Positions 23,698 to 33,919 of a stretch of DNA of 49,405 nt are shown here, piece after piece. Source of the DNA: Gammaproteobacteria bacterium 42_54_T18 (lineage in GTDB: Bacteria > Pseudomonadota > Gammaproteobacteria > Pseudomonadales > Ketobacteraceae); NCBI GenBank assembly GCA_002163245.1, contig MAAL01000170.1, positions 1 to 49,405 on the forward strand, given 5' to 3'. The translations under genes and the position numbers were made by a program. The notes under the pieces are model-generated. The model saw nothing but the letters and a program-made list of their open reading frames with translations, was not told the DNA's origin and did no database searches. Position 1 is the stretch's first letter; each line of letters starts with the position of its first letter.

Positions 23698-24014
23698 CCT
23701 TCCTTTTTAGATAGGCAGTATTTTGTAGACATGGATATATCATTAGATACAGAATACTGCCCCACCTATTTTTAGTTCCGAATCCCTATAATCAATTTCA
23801 AGACCCTCAATGCCAACTCGCATAACCCGTATCCAGCTTGAAATGACACTCCATATGGCCGGCAATATAAAGCTCTAACTACACAAGCATTACTCAAATG
23901 CTTGTACCATGTGCCTTAGAGGCATCAAAAAATAACAAATCACTCGTCCTAATTAGGTTTTCACGGTAAATTAGAACTCATATTCCCAGAGCCTGTTCAA
24001 GAGAACAATTACCT
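23698..24014. promoter_or_regulatory. Intergenic region before ppsR
   Basis: The 317 bp contain the inverted repeat at 23714-23761 and must hold the ppsR promoter. I see no gene and no other clear signal; a short direct repeat (caagcatt... aatgcttg) near 23882-23901 forms a small inverted repeat around ACTC. Confidence 0.4.
23714..23761 (+). terminator. Long-stem inverted repeat, probable terminator
   Basis: Arms at 23714-23727 and 23748-23761 pair over 14 positions with one G-T-type mismatch, around a 20-nt loop. CCCACCTATTTTTAG follows. It begins 17 bp after the stop of the MopE-like lipoprotein gene. Confidence 0.55.
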
Positions 24015-24833
24015 ATGAAGCGCACAGCCTTTTTTATCTCCGATGGCACAGGTATTACTGCCGAAACCCTGGGAAATAGCCTACTGACTCAATTTGAGCA
24101 CATCGAATTTGAGCGCGTGACAATCCCTTATGTAGACAATGAAGAAAGCGCCAAAGATGCTGTTCGAAAGATCAATAAAGCAGCAGCTAACGACGGTAAA
24201 CAACCGGTTGTTTTTGACACCATCGTTGATCAAACCATTCGTAAAATGATCTACAATGCCGATGGGTTTATGATGGATGTATTTGAATCCTTTCTCAAAC
24301 CATTGGAATCAGTGCTTGAGTCAAGCTCATCCTATTCCGTCGGAAAATCTCACTCTGTACCTGATGATGATTCCTACAAGGTGCGTATTGATGCCGTTCA
24401 CTTTGCACTAGACAATGATGACGGCGCTCGTACCCGTTACTACGACCAAGCCGATGTTATCCTTATTGGCGTTTCACGCTCAGGAAAAACACCAACCTGC
24501 TTGTATCTGGCCCTGCAATTCGGTATAAAAGCCGCCAATTACCCGCTTACTGAAGATGACCTTGACGACGTTCAACTCCCCAAGCCATTAAGGGCCCATA
24601 GAGAGAAGTTGTTTGGTTTGAGTATAGAAGCAGAACGTTTAGCTGCAATTCGAACAGAGCGAAAATCAAATAGTAAGTATGCTTCACTAAGGCAGTGCGA
24701 GTCTGAAGTTAGAGGTGCTGAAGCCATCTATCATCGCTTCAGAATTCCGTATCTAAATTCAACTCATGCTTCAGTTGAAGAGATATCCACACGAATACTA
24801 GCCAAGACCAAGATAGAAAGGCGCCTTCAATAG
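24015..24833 (+). CDS. ppsR: Phosphoenolpyruvate synthase regulatory protein (PSRP kinase/pyrophosphorylase)
   Basis: This is a bifunctional DUF299 enzyme. It inactivates PEP synthase by ADP-dependent threonine phosphorylation and reactivates it by Pi-dependent dephosphorylation. The 272-residue length is typical. [14 protein letters not shown] at the N-terminus and the P-loop [10 protein letters not shown] (152-161) are the family signatures, followed by KAANYPL. Its target gene ppsA, often the neighbour, is not in the window. Codons are clean and the ATG start matches homologues. Confidence 0.95.
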   Translation: MKRTAFFISDGTGITAETLGNSLLTQFEHIEFERVTIPYVDNEESAKDAVRKINKAAANDGKQPVVFDTIVDQTIRKMIYNADGFMMDVFESFLKPLESVLESSSSYSVGKSHSVPDDDSYKVRIDAVHFALDNDDGARTRYYDQADVILIGVSRSGKTPTCLYLALQFGIKAANYPLTEDDLDDVQLPKPLRAHREKLFGLSIEAERLAAIRTERKSNSKYASLRQCESEVRGAEAIYHRFRIPYLNSTHASVEEISTRILAKTKIERRLQ

Positions 24834-24885
24834 AATCGGCATTCAATCTTAGTCTTAGCTCACAAACAGGCGATAAACGTCAAAC

Positions 24886-26277
24886 GTGACAATCTTACTC
24901 TGCGACACCCTTCCCTATCACTCCGACAGCTTGTCGTTAATGACGCTGTTTGTAGACCTGCCTTGGCCAATCCTCCTTGATAGCGGACATTCCCAGGGTA
25001 ATAATTACCCTAAACATCACATTGACATTATCGCTGCTGCACCAACAAAACACCTGATTTCCCGCAACAATACAACCTACCTAAAAGGTCAATCAGGCGA
25101 ATATAACGAAATTAATGAGCCATTTTTTTCTGCAATACGATTAGGCCTTCCAAAAACAACACGACACCCCAACGTAGACCTATACCCTATAGCACCAGGG
25201 TGGATGGGTTGCCTATCTTATGATTTAAGCAAGCAACTTGAACATTTGCCTTCCACTACTAGCAATGACACCAATATTCCTGATGCCGCATTTGGCTTTT
25301 ATGAATGGGTTATTGCTACTAATCATAAAACGAAGAGCACATGTTTTATTTATATTAAGGGCGCCAACGTTGATGCTGTTCGTAAACGCCTGCAACCAAC
25401 TTACAGCCCTACCAACAACGATAAATCGACACTAGATAATTTCCAGTTAAAATCAAATTTCCAGTCAGATCAATCCAAAGTATCCTATCAAGAAAACTTC
25501 AAACAGATAAAAAATTACATACTTTCTGGCGATACCTATCAAATTAATTTTGCCCAACGTTTTTCTGCAAAATACTCAGGCTCTAGCTGGGGAGCCTACC
25601 AAACATTAAGAGCGGACAACCCGGCACCAATGGGCGCTTTTTTTGCCACCGAAGATTTTCAGCTACTCAGCCTATCTCCCGAGCGCTTTATTAAAGCCGA
25701 AGGTAATCAGCTAACAACATCTCCAATTAAAGGTACTCGCCCAAGAGCGCAGGATGCCGAAAAAGATCAACAGAACAAAGAGGACTTAGGCAACAGCCCA
25801 AAAGATCAAGCTGAAAACCTTATGATTGTTGATCTACTTCGGAATGATTTTGGCAAAGTCTGTAAAGCTGGAAGCATTGCCGTGCCCTCTTTATTTGAGA
25901 TTGAGAGCTTTCCAAATGTGCATCACCTGGTCAGCACAATAACCGGCACGCTTAATGATAGTTATGATGGTATCGACGCGATAAAACAAGGTTTTCCAGG
26001 AGGTTCCATTACCGGCACACCAAAAGTCAGAGCCATGGAAATCATTGATGAACTTGAAAATCATCACCGCTCTGCTTACTGCGGGTCTATGGCTTATTTC
26101 AATACCATCGGTGCATGTGATAGCAATATCAATATAAGGACATTTGTGCTGCAAGGTGAAAACATTCACTGCTGGGGTGGCGGGGGGATTGTAGCAGACT
26201 CTATTTGCGAGGATGAATATCAAGAAACCTTCGATAAAGTAGAACGTTTTTTACTTGCACTGGAAAAAAAAAGGTAA
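24886..26277 (+). CDS. pabB: Aminodeoxychorismate synthase component I
   Basis: This enzyme makes 4-amino-4-deoxychorismate from chorismate for folate synthesis. The C-terminal 270 residues are a chorismate-binding domain with the signatures SGDTYQINFAQRF, LSLSPERFIK, SPIKGTRPR, IVDLLRNDFGKVC, FPGGSITGTPKVRAMEII and YCGSMAYFN. The SPIKGTRPR form, with Lys, is typical of PabB. The N-terminal part is the TrpE/PabB N-domain. The start at 24886 is GTG with a weak ribosome binding site; the in-frame ATG 18 codons later (MTLFVDLPW) would leave less of the conserved N-terminus. It lies 52 bp after ppsR. Confidence 0.95.
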   Translation: MTILLCDTLPYHSDSLSLMTLFVDLPWPILLDSGHSQGNNYPKHHIDIIAAAPTKHLISRNNTTYLKGQSGEYNEINEPFFSAIRLGLPKTTRHPNVDLYPIAPGWMGCLSYDLSKQLEHLPSTTSNDTNIPDAAFGFYEWVIATNHKTKSTCFIYIKGANVDAVRKRLQPTYSPTNNDKSTLDNFQLKSNFQSDQSKVSYQENFKQIKNYILSGDTYQINFAQRFSAKYSGSSWGAYQTLRADNPAPMGAFFATEDFQLLSLSPERFIKAEGNQLTTSPIKGTRPRAQDAEKDQQNKEDLGNSPKDQAENLMIVDLLRNDFGKVCKAGSIAVPSLFEIESFPNVHHLVSTITGTLNDSYDGIDAIKQGFPGGSITGTPKVRAMEIIDELENHHRSAYCGSMAYFNTIGACDSNINIRTFVLQGENIHCWGGGGIVADSICEDEYQETFDKVERFLLALEKKR

Positions 26278-26344
26278 GCAACTAAGCGTCACTTACCTTT
26301 ATAAACTTAAATCCAACGGCTATCAAACAAAACTAACGTTATAA

Positions 26345-26962
26345 CTACAGACTTAGCTTGCGATTTGATGCCTTTAGAAACTCTTTCTTTAGCTCGTCAT
26401 ATTCATGTACTGCCGGAAACTGAGGGAACTCCGCAATCACATTATCAGGGGCCTTAAACAAGATACCCGCTTCAGCTTCACTTAGCATGGTGGTGTCGTT
26501 ATAAGAATCCCCTGCCGCTATCACGCGATAGTTGAGTGTATGAAAGGCCTTCACAGACTGCCGCTTAGGATCAACTTGTCTTAGCTTATAATCCGTGATC
26601 GCTCCATTTTCCGCAACTTCCAGCTTGTGACATAACAATGTCGGAAATCCAAGCTGCCTCATCAAAGGCTGGGCAAATTCATAAAATGTATCAGAAAGAA
26701 TTACCACCTGAAAACGCTCACGCAACCAGTCAACAAACTCGACCGCACCAGGGATTGGGCTTAACTCAGCGATCACCTCTTGGATTTCAGTCAACCCAAG
26801 ATTGTGCTCTTTTAAGATAGCTAGACGCTGTTTCATCAGAACATCGTAATCAGGAATATCACGAGTGGTAGCTTTTAAGGCATCAATGCCCGTTTTTTCC
26901 GCAAAACTAATCCAAATTTCGGGGATTAATACACCTTCAAGATCAAGACAAGCTAATTCCAC
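26345..26962 (-). CDS. thrH: Bifunctional phosphoserine phosphatase / homoserine phosphotransferase
   Basis: This HAD-superfamily enzyme is known from Pseudomonas: it dephosphorylates phosphoserine and can pass the phosphate to homoserine. The 205-residue protein follows the Pseudomonas ThrH sequence closely by memory. Landmarks are CLDLEGVLIPEIW (in the HAD motif I, DLEGV replaces DxDxT), ATTRDIPDYDVLM, ILSDTFYEF (motif II) and AAGDSYNDTTML (motifs III/IV). The start is GTG 26962 with AGGAG 6 nt upstream, which fixes the N-terminus MELACLDLEG. It is divergent from cysH across 261 bp. Confidence 0.97.
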   Translation of the reverse strand: MELACLDLEGVLIPEIWISFAEKTGIDALKATTRDIPDYDVLMKQRLAILKEHNLGLTEIQEVIAELSPIPGAVEFVDWLRERFQVVILSDTFYEFAQPLMRQLGFPTLLCHKLEVAENGAITDYKLRQVDPKRQSVKAFHTLNYRVIAAGDSYNDTTMLSEAEAGILFKAPDNVIAEFPQFPAVHEYDELKKEFLKASNRKLSL

Positions 26963-27223
26963 AACAAACTCCTAAATTTACGATGAACCAAGTATGGTAT
27001 GTATCTAAAGGCGCAACTCTAGCGGGTCTCCCGGCTGGTTGCAATCAAAACTCCAGTCTTTAATAACGCCTATTTAATCGTTTTTTTTGCTATTTATTGG
27101 TCATATATAACAAAATCTTATAAAAGTAGTCAATCCTGGTATTTTTTTGGTTATGCAACCTCTGGTAGAATAGCGCCAGTTTTCTATATCAAATTTTACA
27201 CCCGTGTTATGAGAGGAGCACAA
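26963..27223. promoter_or_regulatory. Divergent promoter region of thrH and cysH
   Basis: An AT-rich stretch (27075-27150) holds ATAAC and ATAAA elements of the loose kind bound by CysB. A TAGAAT (about 27166) lies 17 bp after a T-run and could be the cysH -10 box. GAGAGGAG lies just before ATG 27224. CysB control is inferred from the neighbouring cysB gene and cannot be proved from the sequence. Confidence 0.35.
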
Positions 27224-27949
27224 ATGACATTTACCGCCGAAGAGATCCAAGCCCTAAACGATGATCTATCCACAAAAACACCACAAGAGATCCTTGCTGC
27301 AGCCCTAGACAAGGTTGATAACGTTGCAATCTCTTTTAGCGGCGCAGAAGATGTCGTATTAGTCGATATGGCAGCCAAACTAGGAAAGCCATTCCGAGTA
27401 TTTACTTTGGATACAGGCCGTTTACACAAAGAAACCTATCAATTTCTTGAAGCAGTACGTGAAAAGTACGGCGTAAGTGTTGAAACTACATTCCCTGAGG
27501 CTGAAGCCGTTCAAAAGCTAGTTGACGAAAAAGGCTTATTCAGTTTCTATAAAGATGACCACAAAGAATGTTGCGCCGTTCGAAAAATCGGACCTCTTCG
27601 CAAGAAGCTAACAACATTAGGCGGCTGGGTTACTGGTCAGCGCAAAGACCAAAGCCCAGGCACACGAGCTGAGATTCCTGTTATCCAAATTGATGGCGCT
27701 TTCTCAACTGAAACGAACCAGCTGATTAAGTTTAACCCTTTAGCGTCTTGGAGCTCTGCTCAAGTTTGGGATTACATTCGTAGCAATGACGTTCCATTCA
27801 ATAAGCTTCACGAGCAAGGTTATACCAGCATTGGCTGTGAGCCATGTACTCGCCCAGTGCTTCCTAACCAACATGAGCGCGAAGGTCGCTGGTGGTGGGA
27901 AGAAGCAACACAAAAAGAGTGTGGACTACATTCTACTAACATTAAGTAA
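27224..27949 (+). CDS. cysH: Assimilatory (phospho)adenylyl-sulfate reductase, Fe-S type
   Basis: This enzyme reduces activated sulfate (APS or PAPS) to sulfite. The 241-residue protein shows the substrate-binding [13 protein letters not shown] near the N-terminus and four cysteines of a [4Fe-4S] cluster: Cys116-Cys117 (KECCAVRKI) and Cys205/Cys208 (GCEPCTRP). The C-terminal catalytic ECGLH is also present. In this family the double-cysteine motif marks enzymes that use APS, as in Pseudomonas, so the name APS reductase is preferable to PAPS reductase. ATG 27224 is chosen over 27209 because GAGGAG sits directly before it. A CxxC protein gene follows after 32 bp. Confidence 0.96.
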   Translation: MTFTAEEIQALNDDLSTKTPQEILAAALDKVDNVAISFSGAEDVVLVDMAAKLGKPFRVFTLDTGRLHKETYQFLEAVREKYGVSVETTFPEAEAVQKLVDEKGLFSFYKDDHKECCAVRKIGPLRKKLTTLGGWVTGQRKDQSPGTRAEIPVIQIDGAFSTETNQLIKFNPLASWSSAQVWDYIRSNDVPFNKLHEQGYTSIGCEPCTRPVLPNQHEREGRWWWEEATQKECGLHSTNIK

Positions 27950-27981
27950 AACCAGCACCAACGTATAACAGTGGACACTTT

Positions 27982-28317
27982 ATGAAAATCACCTTAGTAA
28001 AGAAAATCTTGGCAGACGGTTCTCCCTGCAAAAAGTGCGGGGATGTAATAGGTAGACTAGAAGATTCTGGTCAAATGGCCCGTATCGACGAAGTAGTTAT
28101 CGCGGATGAGCGTGACCCAACCAGCCCAGGTATGCTAATTGCCGCTGAACATAGCGTCGATCGAGCACCGTTTTTTGTTGTTGAGAATGACAACGGGAAA
28201 GTGGATATTTACACGGTATATTTTAAATTCGTTAAAGATGTCTTAGAGCAAAAAACCGAAGAAAAAGATGAGATGAAAGAAATCTTGGATCAAAACCCTG
28301 ACTTGGATTTCCTATAA
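27982..28317 (+). CDS. CxxC protein downstream of cysH, probable thiol-redox partner, 111 aa
   Basis: The protein is small, soluble and acidic. Near the N-terminus SPCKKCGDVIGRLE has Cys16/Cys19 as a CxxC pair. Downstream, DERDPTSPGMLIAAEHSVDRAPFFVV matches the layout of thioredoxin/glutaredoxin-like proteins, where PFFVV would be the cis-Pro strand. It probably forms one transcript with cysH, 32 bp apart, before a strong terminator. A role as electron donor for the reductase or in thiol delivery is inference from position. The ATG has only a weak ribosome binding site (GTGGACACTTT). I do not know a gene name. Confidence 0.75.
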   Translation: MKITLVKKILADGSPCKKCGDVIGRLEDSGQMARIDEVVIADERDPTSPGMLIAAEHSVDRAPFFVVENDNGKVDIYTVYFKFVKDVLEQKTEEKDEMKEILDQNPDLDFL

Positions 28318-28350
28318 TTCCTATCATATAACGATTAGATAACAATCGTG

Positions 28351-28388
28351 CAAATAAAAACGAGAGCTTATGCTCTCGTTTTTATTTG
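28351..28388. terminator. Strong bidirectional terminator between the cysH operon and cysB
   Basis: A perfect stem (ACGAGAGC 28360-28367 / GCTCTCGT 28372-28379, loop TTAT) is extended by an A-run on the left and a T-run on the right, giving about 17 pairs in all. It works in both directions for the convergent cysH operon and cysB. Confidence 0.9.
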
Positions 28389-28412
28389 TGCAGCAATTAT
28401 AAGCATCACAAT

Positions 28413-29414
<1,002 letters not shown>

Positions 29415-29530
29415 TCAGCTATAAAAATATGCAAAAATATTACTTTCCAGAATAGGACAGAATCGTTAGATTTACCAACCTCATAGAGTTTGTTTTTATA
29501 AAAAACGGTTGTAGAGTAACTATTTGTCAA

Positions 29531-30316
29531 ATGGATATACTTTTTTACATTGCAGCGGGGGCTGCGGTAGGTTTTGCAGTAGGTATAACAGGCGTTGGGG
29601 GCGGATCTCTAATGACCCCTATTCTTCTCTTATTCGGGTTCCCCCCCCAAATTGCGGTCGGCACTGATTTATTATATGCCTCTGTCACCAAAGCTGGAGG
29701 CGTTATTCTCCACCGGCGACAAGGCACTATTCGCTGGAAAATCGTACTTACGCTATTTTGCGGAAGTATTCCTGCGTCATTGGTGACAGTCTATTTCTTA
29801 GATAATGTCTTTGCCGATAGCGATCAGTACGCACAAGTTTTAACTAGCTGCCTTGGAGTCATGCTGATTCTAACTGCTACTGTGTTGCTATTTAAATCCA
29901 AATTAGTCAATGGTTCAAAGACAAAAGACACGCCTAAGGCAATGGTTGCAATACAAAATCATGCGACCTGGATAACCTGGGTAATGGGTATAGCTCTAGG
30001 TGTGTTAGTAACATTGTCTTCTGTTGGTGCGGGGGCTTTTGGCGCCGCTGTACTGCTTGTCATCTACCCACGACTATCGTCAATCAACATTATTGGAACG
30101 GACCTTGCGCACGCGGTTCCTCTAACACTTGTTGCTGGCCTAGGACACTTATTTTTAGGGAATGTTGACTTTCATTTGTTAGGGTCACTACTCATTGGCT
30201 CACTGCCAGCAATTTACGTTGGAACCAAAGTTGGCGCGCGTATGCCAGAAAATATTATGCAACCAATTCTTGCAAGCACTCTTTTTGCTTTGGGAATTAA
30301 GTACGCATTTTTTTAA
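29531..30316 (+). CDS. TauE/SafE family anion permease
   Basis: The protein of 261 residues has about eight hydrophobic segments. It contains the two family repeats: VGFAVGITGVGGGSLMTPIL near the N-terminus and GVLVTLSSVGAGAFGAAVLL at the centre (res 158-177), with GTDLLYA and GTDLAHA after them. Family members export sulfite or organosulfur anions, or import sulfate-like anions. Divergence from cysB across 146 bp points to sulfate, thiosulfate or sulfite as substrate (inference). It ends 6 bp from the convergent UspA-type gene. Confidence 0.9.
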   Translation: MDILFYIAAGAAVGFAVGITGVGGGSLMTPILLLFGFPPQIAVGTDLLYASVTKAGGVILHRRQGTIRWKIVLTLFCGSIPASLVTVYFLDNVFADSDQYAQVLTSCLGVMLILTATVLLFKSKLVNGSKTKDTPKAMVAIQNHATWITWVMGIALGVLVTLSSVGAGAFGAAVLLVIYPRLSSINIIGTDLAHAVPLTLVAGLGHLFLGNVDFHLLGSLLIGSLPAIYVGTKVGARMPENIMQPILASTLFALGIKYAFF

Positions 30317-30322
30317 ATACGC

Positions 30323-30838
30323 CTATAGCCCAGATGCCATACCAAAATTCATACTTCTGTTGGTTGATGTAGGAATCAGGTAAACGGGTATAGGAGATAA
30401 CTGAAGCACTTTTGCTGCAACAGAACCAATTGGTGTTGCAGCATCACTAGCCCCTCCATGACTCCCCATCACGATGAGATCAGCCCTGATCGCCTCTGCA
30501 TCAGTCAGAATCACTTCGGCCGGAATCCCACCGATAACATGTACATCCTTTAACCAACCAGTCTCACCTTCATAGTCATTAAGATCCTGATCAAATACCG
30601 CCCGAACCTTTGCTCTTATTGCGGTCATCACCTCATTTAAACCATGATCCCTTAAGTCTTCTTTTGACGATTCTGGAACAAATGTCTCTAACACCGCATC
30701 TGCAAATACACCCAACGGCTCGATAACGTGTAACACATATACCTTGGCATTATGGCTTCTCGCCAGGTCTCCAACATGTTCGAGCATATAAGGGCCGTAC
30801 AATCCTAAATCCGTAGCGTAAAGAATCGTATTTACCAT
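30323..30838 (-). CDS. Universal stress protein (UspA family)
   Basis: The 171-residue protein is a single Usp domain. TILYATDLG at the N-terminus and DLIVMGSHGGASDAATPIGSVAAKVL with IPVYLIPT at the C-terminus match the nucleotide-binding type (GxxG-9x-G(S/T)). I chose ATG 30838 because AAGGAAAAC lies immediately before it and the protein then starts like homologues; a frame 25 residues longer exists from 30913 but has no support. Role in stress survival only by family. Confidence 0.9.
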   Translation of the reverse strand: MVNTILYATDLGLYGPYMLEHVGDLARSHNAKVYVLHVIEPLGVFADAVLETFVPESSKEDLRDHGLNEVMTAIRAKVRAVFDQDLNDYEGETGWLKDVHVIGGIPAEVILTDAEAIRADLIVMGSHGGASDAATPIGSVAAKVLQLSPIPVYLIPTSTNRSMNFGMASGL

Positions 30839-31241
30839 GTTTTCCTTCATTTCTAACATAATCCAGACACTTCTTTTTGGCAATTCTTGCTGATCACTAA
30901 TTGAGCTTAGCAAACCAGGCGAAATTCACGTCCAGAAATAGAGCAAAATCTAGACTAAAAAGTTATTTGTAATATTATCAATTACTTACAAGAAACACGT
31001 GCAATCCAAATGAATACTTATTCGATTTATATTCACTTCAAAATATCTTAAATAACCAATTTAACGCTCAAAACATGAGCAAGGTTTGTACCAGTTAGCA
31101 GGGCTAATTACTGTTTGTATGATCGTTAACGCAAAATTACAAAGCGCCGCTGTAAAGTTCAAAATATAACCACTAGTATATTTATTAAGCAACGACAACC
31201 GCATTAACCCAGCCCCATTAACTCAATAGTGTGCCGTTAAT
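30839..31241. other. Intergenic region, AT-rich, no gene seen
   Basis: This region of about 400 bp should hold the divergent promoters of the UspA-type gene and the hypothetical gene at 31242. The only frames are short. I noticed a CACGTG (31001) and a small TTAGC/GCTAA inverted repeat at 31096-31112. No RNA gene is recognised. Confidence 0.4.
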
Positions 31242-31682
31242 ATGATAGACAACCGTCAGAAAGCTGTTACCTGTAACACACCGTCTAAAGTGATCGCAGC
31301 ATTTGCTTTATTCTTGTGTATGACAGCGTTTAACACACAAGCCACACCAGAGCTTACTGACGAACAACTATCTTTATTACAAGACCAACGCTACGTTCCT
31401 GCAGACCAAATTGAAGCGCTTAATAGAGATTACCCAATTCCTTTACTCAGCCTGACCGTCTCCGCCGAGCGACTTACGACCAACACTGACAAATTCTCTA
31501 TCGTCGCGGTTTACCAGAGCATGGGGGTCAGCCTTAGAGAAAAAGCGTATTTGATCGATGCTCCTTCTATTGCAGGTTTAGACTTCAGTGACGCAATTAA
31601 GAAAAAATGTGCTCAATCTCCAGAAACATTCTTCGGTGACATGATTGTTAATGGTGCATTAGGTTTTAATGTTAGCTGGTAA
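31242..31682 (+). CDS. Hypothetical secreted protein, 146 aa
   Basis: A signal peptide is visible (KVIAAFALFLCMTAFNTQAT, cleavage after TQA, about residue 35). The mature protein of about 110 residues starts PELTDEQLSLLQDQRYVPADQ and ends GALGFNVSW, with one cysteine. It has no recognised motif. A hairpin follows at 31699-31715. Ribosome binding site is weak. I do not recognise the family. Confidence 0.65.
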   Translation: MIDNRQKAVTCNTPSKVIAAFALFLCMTAFNTQATPELTDEQLSLLQDQRYVPADQIEALNRDYPIPLLSLTVSAERLTTNTDKFSIVAVYQSMGVSLREKAYLIDAPSIAGLDFSDAIKKKCAQSPETFFGDMIVNGALGFNVSW

Positions 31683-31698
31683 GTTTTTGAGGTAAGAG

Positions 31699-31715
31699 GG
31701 TTTTTCATAAACCCC
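31699..31715 (+). terminator. Small terminator-like hairpin
   Basis: GGGTTT and AAACCC pair around TTCAT, 17 bp after the stop of the hypothetical gene. Only a weak T-rich tract follows, so confidence is moderate. Confidence 0.45.
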
Positions 31716-31914
31716 TGACTTTCTACAGCTTTTAATGATCTATTAAATCATCGCGTTTTCTATTCCTTACAATCCGTGTATAGTTGCTCCTGATCTTAGC
31801 AAGGCTGTATATCACGTTAAGATCGGCACCCATAATAACAACATAAACAACTATAAGAACACGGTAATCCTCATTCCTACATCCTCGTATTCACGCATTA
31901 GGCTTAGCAGTCTA

Positions 31915-33279
31915 ATGGGTATAGTCATTGTATTTAGTGTGGCGCTAGCAAATAGCACACTAACCCCTGCACCCTCACACCAATTTAGCGTTAAACACCA
32001 CGATATGCCCGTGTTCGACGCCCCAGAGGAGGCCTCAGCTCCCCCCCCTGCCTATGTTGTAACCGATATAGAAGCCAGGGTCATTAACGATGATAGCGCC
32101 CATCTAGTACACGCGCCCTCCGTCGCACAATTAGACTCTGGCGGCTTAATTGCAACCTGGTGGGGAGGCTCAAGAGAAGGCGGCAAAGATGTAAAAGTGT
32201 TTACCTCGTTTTTTAACCCAGATTCCTTAAGCTGGGACGAACCTATTGCGATACTATCTGCGAAAAACACACAAACACAAACCCTTCGCTACATTCGAAA
32301 ACTGGGTAACGTCGTAATTACTCAAGACCCCGAGGGCACATTACACCTATTTTACGTTAGCGTTTCATTTGGCGGGTGGGCTGCAAGTGCTATTAATTGG
32401 TCAACCTCCCTTGATGAGGGACAAACCTGGAGCACCAGTAAACGCCTAATTACATCCCCTTTCCTCAACCTCAGCACGTTAGTAAAGGGGACACCTGTTT
32501 TTTATAAAGATGGCTCTATTGGACTACCTGTTTACCATGAGTTTGCTGGAAAGTTCGGGGAACTTCTTCGTATAAGCACTAAGGGGGAAGTAATAACCAA
32601 AACGCGTATGAGCAAAGGCAAACACTCGCTGCAGCCAGTGATTCATGTCAGCAGCCCCACTAACGCTTTAGCTCTTATGCGGTACGCTGGCCCACCGGAC
32701 GATAACGGCAACAAAAGAGTATTACAAACAACGACACAAGATGCTGGCGCACACTGGAGCAAACCCGCATTTATTAATATTAACAATCCCAACTCTGCTA
32801 TCGCATTGGCTCACCATAATACTCTTGGCAAAATTGGCGTGTTTAATGATATCAACACCAACCGATACAGACTCAAGTTGTACACATACAACCAGGGAAA
32901 GCAGTGGTCCCCTCTCCATTCGTTTGAAGATAAAACCTCTCATGCACAACAAACCAAACAGAGCGATTACGAAAAAAGCCTACAAAATGATGTTGGCCAA
33001 TACAAAGCTTCGACCGAAAAGAAGGCGCACATGGTTTCACGCGCCATAGAAAACATGTGTGAAAATAATCAGTGTGAATTTCAATACGATTACCCCTACT
33101 TGATTCAAGACAGTCACAACCAATATCACCTTGTATATACCTGGAATAAGTCGGCTATCAAGCATGTTTCATTTTCCTTAACCCCCTCGACGGGAACAAA
33201 ACCAAAAAACACCGCAAAAGTACGTAACAACTCGCCAGCTAACCCGACATCCACACTTACTACAGAAAACCGTTTATGA
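31915..33279 (+). CDS. Sialidase-fold (BNR/Asp-box) secreted protein
   Basis: The 454-residue protein has a hydrophobic N-terminus (MGIVIVFSVALANS). HAPSVAQLDSGGLIATWWGG with SREGGKDVKV near residues 65-95 is the start of sialidase-type beta-propellers. Asp-boxes are seen in TSLDEGQTW (about 165) and TTQDAGAHW (about 275). In this superfamily the substrate is often sialic acid, but many bacterial members act on other sugars, so the substrate is open. ATG 31915 has no clear ribosome binding site, and the frame stays open upstream to a TAA near 31746 without another ATG. The last residues are low complexity. Its stop overlaps the next start (ATGA). Confidence 0.82.
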   Translation: MGIVIVFSVALANSTLTPAPSHQFSVKHHDMPVFDAPEEASAPPPAYVVTDIEARVINDDSAHLVHAPSVAQLDSGGLIATWWGGSREGGKDVKVFTSFFNPDSLSWDEPIAILSAKNTQTQTLRYIRKLGNVVITQDPEGTLHLFYVSVSFGGWAASAINWSTSLDEGQTWSTSKRLITSPFLNLSTLVKGTPVFYKDGSIGLPVYHEFAGKFGELLRISTKGEVITKTRMSKGKHSLQPVIHVSSPTNALALMRYAGPPDDNGNKRVLQTTTQDAGAHWSKPAFININNPNSAIALAHHNTLGKIGVFNDINTNRYRLKLYTYNQGKQWSPLHSFEDKTSHAQQTKQSDYEKSLQNDVGQYKASTEKKAHMVSRAIENMCENNQCEFQYDYPYLIQDSHNQYHLVYTWNKSAIKHVSFSLTPSTGTKPKNTAKVRNNSPANPTSTLTTENRL

Positions 33280-33902
33280 GCGCAGGAATAATTTCATCAT
33301 TTTTAGTTTGGGCAGCGTTGCTGTCATTTATCTTTCGTTTAAAAAAACGACCTATTCGTTTACGAATGTTGATTGCAGCGGTTATCGCTATATCAGGAAT
33401 AATTCCACTATCAGGTTTACCTATTCCACTTTACATACGGGCAGGAATTGGGGATTTAAGCATCGTAACTCAGCTGTTACTAAGTATTTATATAATCAAC
33501 TCCTTAGCTGGTATTTATAGCACTCCGGCGAGAAAAACAGCCTACCTACAACTATGCGCTTTCACCCTAGTAACAGGCGTTTGGTTTTACCCTACTACAT
33601 TAGGGTTAACCTATTTTGATCCTTATCGCTTTGGTTACATTACTGATCCAATGCATTGGATGGCATTAGGCTACTTCTTTTTGGGTGCATTAACCTTGTT
33701 GTTGCTTCGAAGCTCGTGGACCAGCGGTATCTTATGCCTAGCGACACTAAGCTTTAGTTTTGGCAATTTACAATCAACCAATTATTGGGATTACATGATT
33801 GACCCAGTATTAATGGTGGGCGCTATCATTTATCTAACAAGGGACCTAGCAGGTCGCCTTAAAAAAAGCCCCCCAAAAAAGCACCCCAGACAGTCTTTTT
33901 AA
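33276..33902 (+). CDS. Integral membrane protein coupled to the sialidase-fold gene, 208 aa
   Basis: Hydrophobic segments cover most of the length (about five or six, for example IISSFLVWAALLSFIF, LMIAAVIAISGIIPLSG, MALGYFFLGALTLLLL). The C-terminus is basic (LKKSPPKKHPRQ). It overlaps the sialidase-fold gene by ATGA, so the two are probably translated together. I do not recognise the family; a role in export, anchoring or polysaccharide work with its partner is possible. Confidence 0.78.
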   Translation: MSAGIISSFLVWAALLSFIFRLKKRPIRLRMLIAAVIAISGIIPLSGLPIPLYIRAGIGDLSIVTQLLLSIYIINSLAGIYSTPARKTAYLQLCAFTLVTGVWFYPTTLGLTYFDPYRFGYITDPMHWMALGYFFLGALTLLLLRSSWTSGILCLATLSFSFGNLQSTNYWDYMIDPVLMVGAIIYLTRDLAGRLKKSPPKKHPRQSF

Positions 33903-33919
33903 AGTAGCCTGACAAACAG

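Noticed and set aside
25891-26223. 110-codon minus-strand frame in pabB
   Set aside because: Antisense shadow of the conserved chorismate-binding domain.
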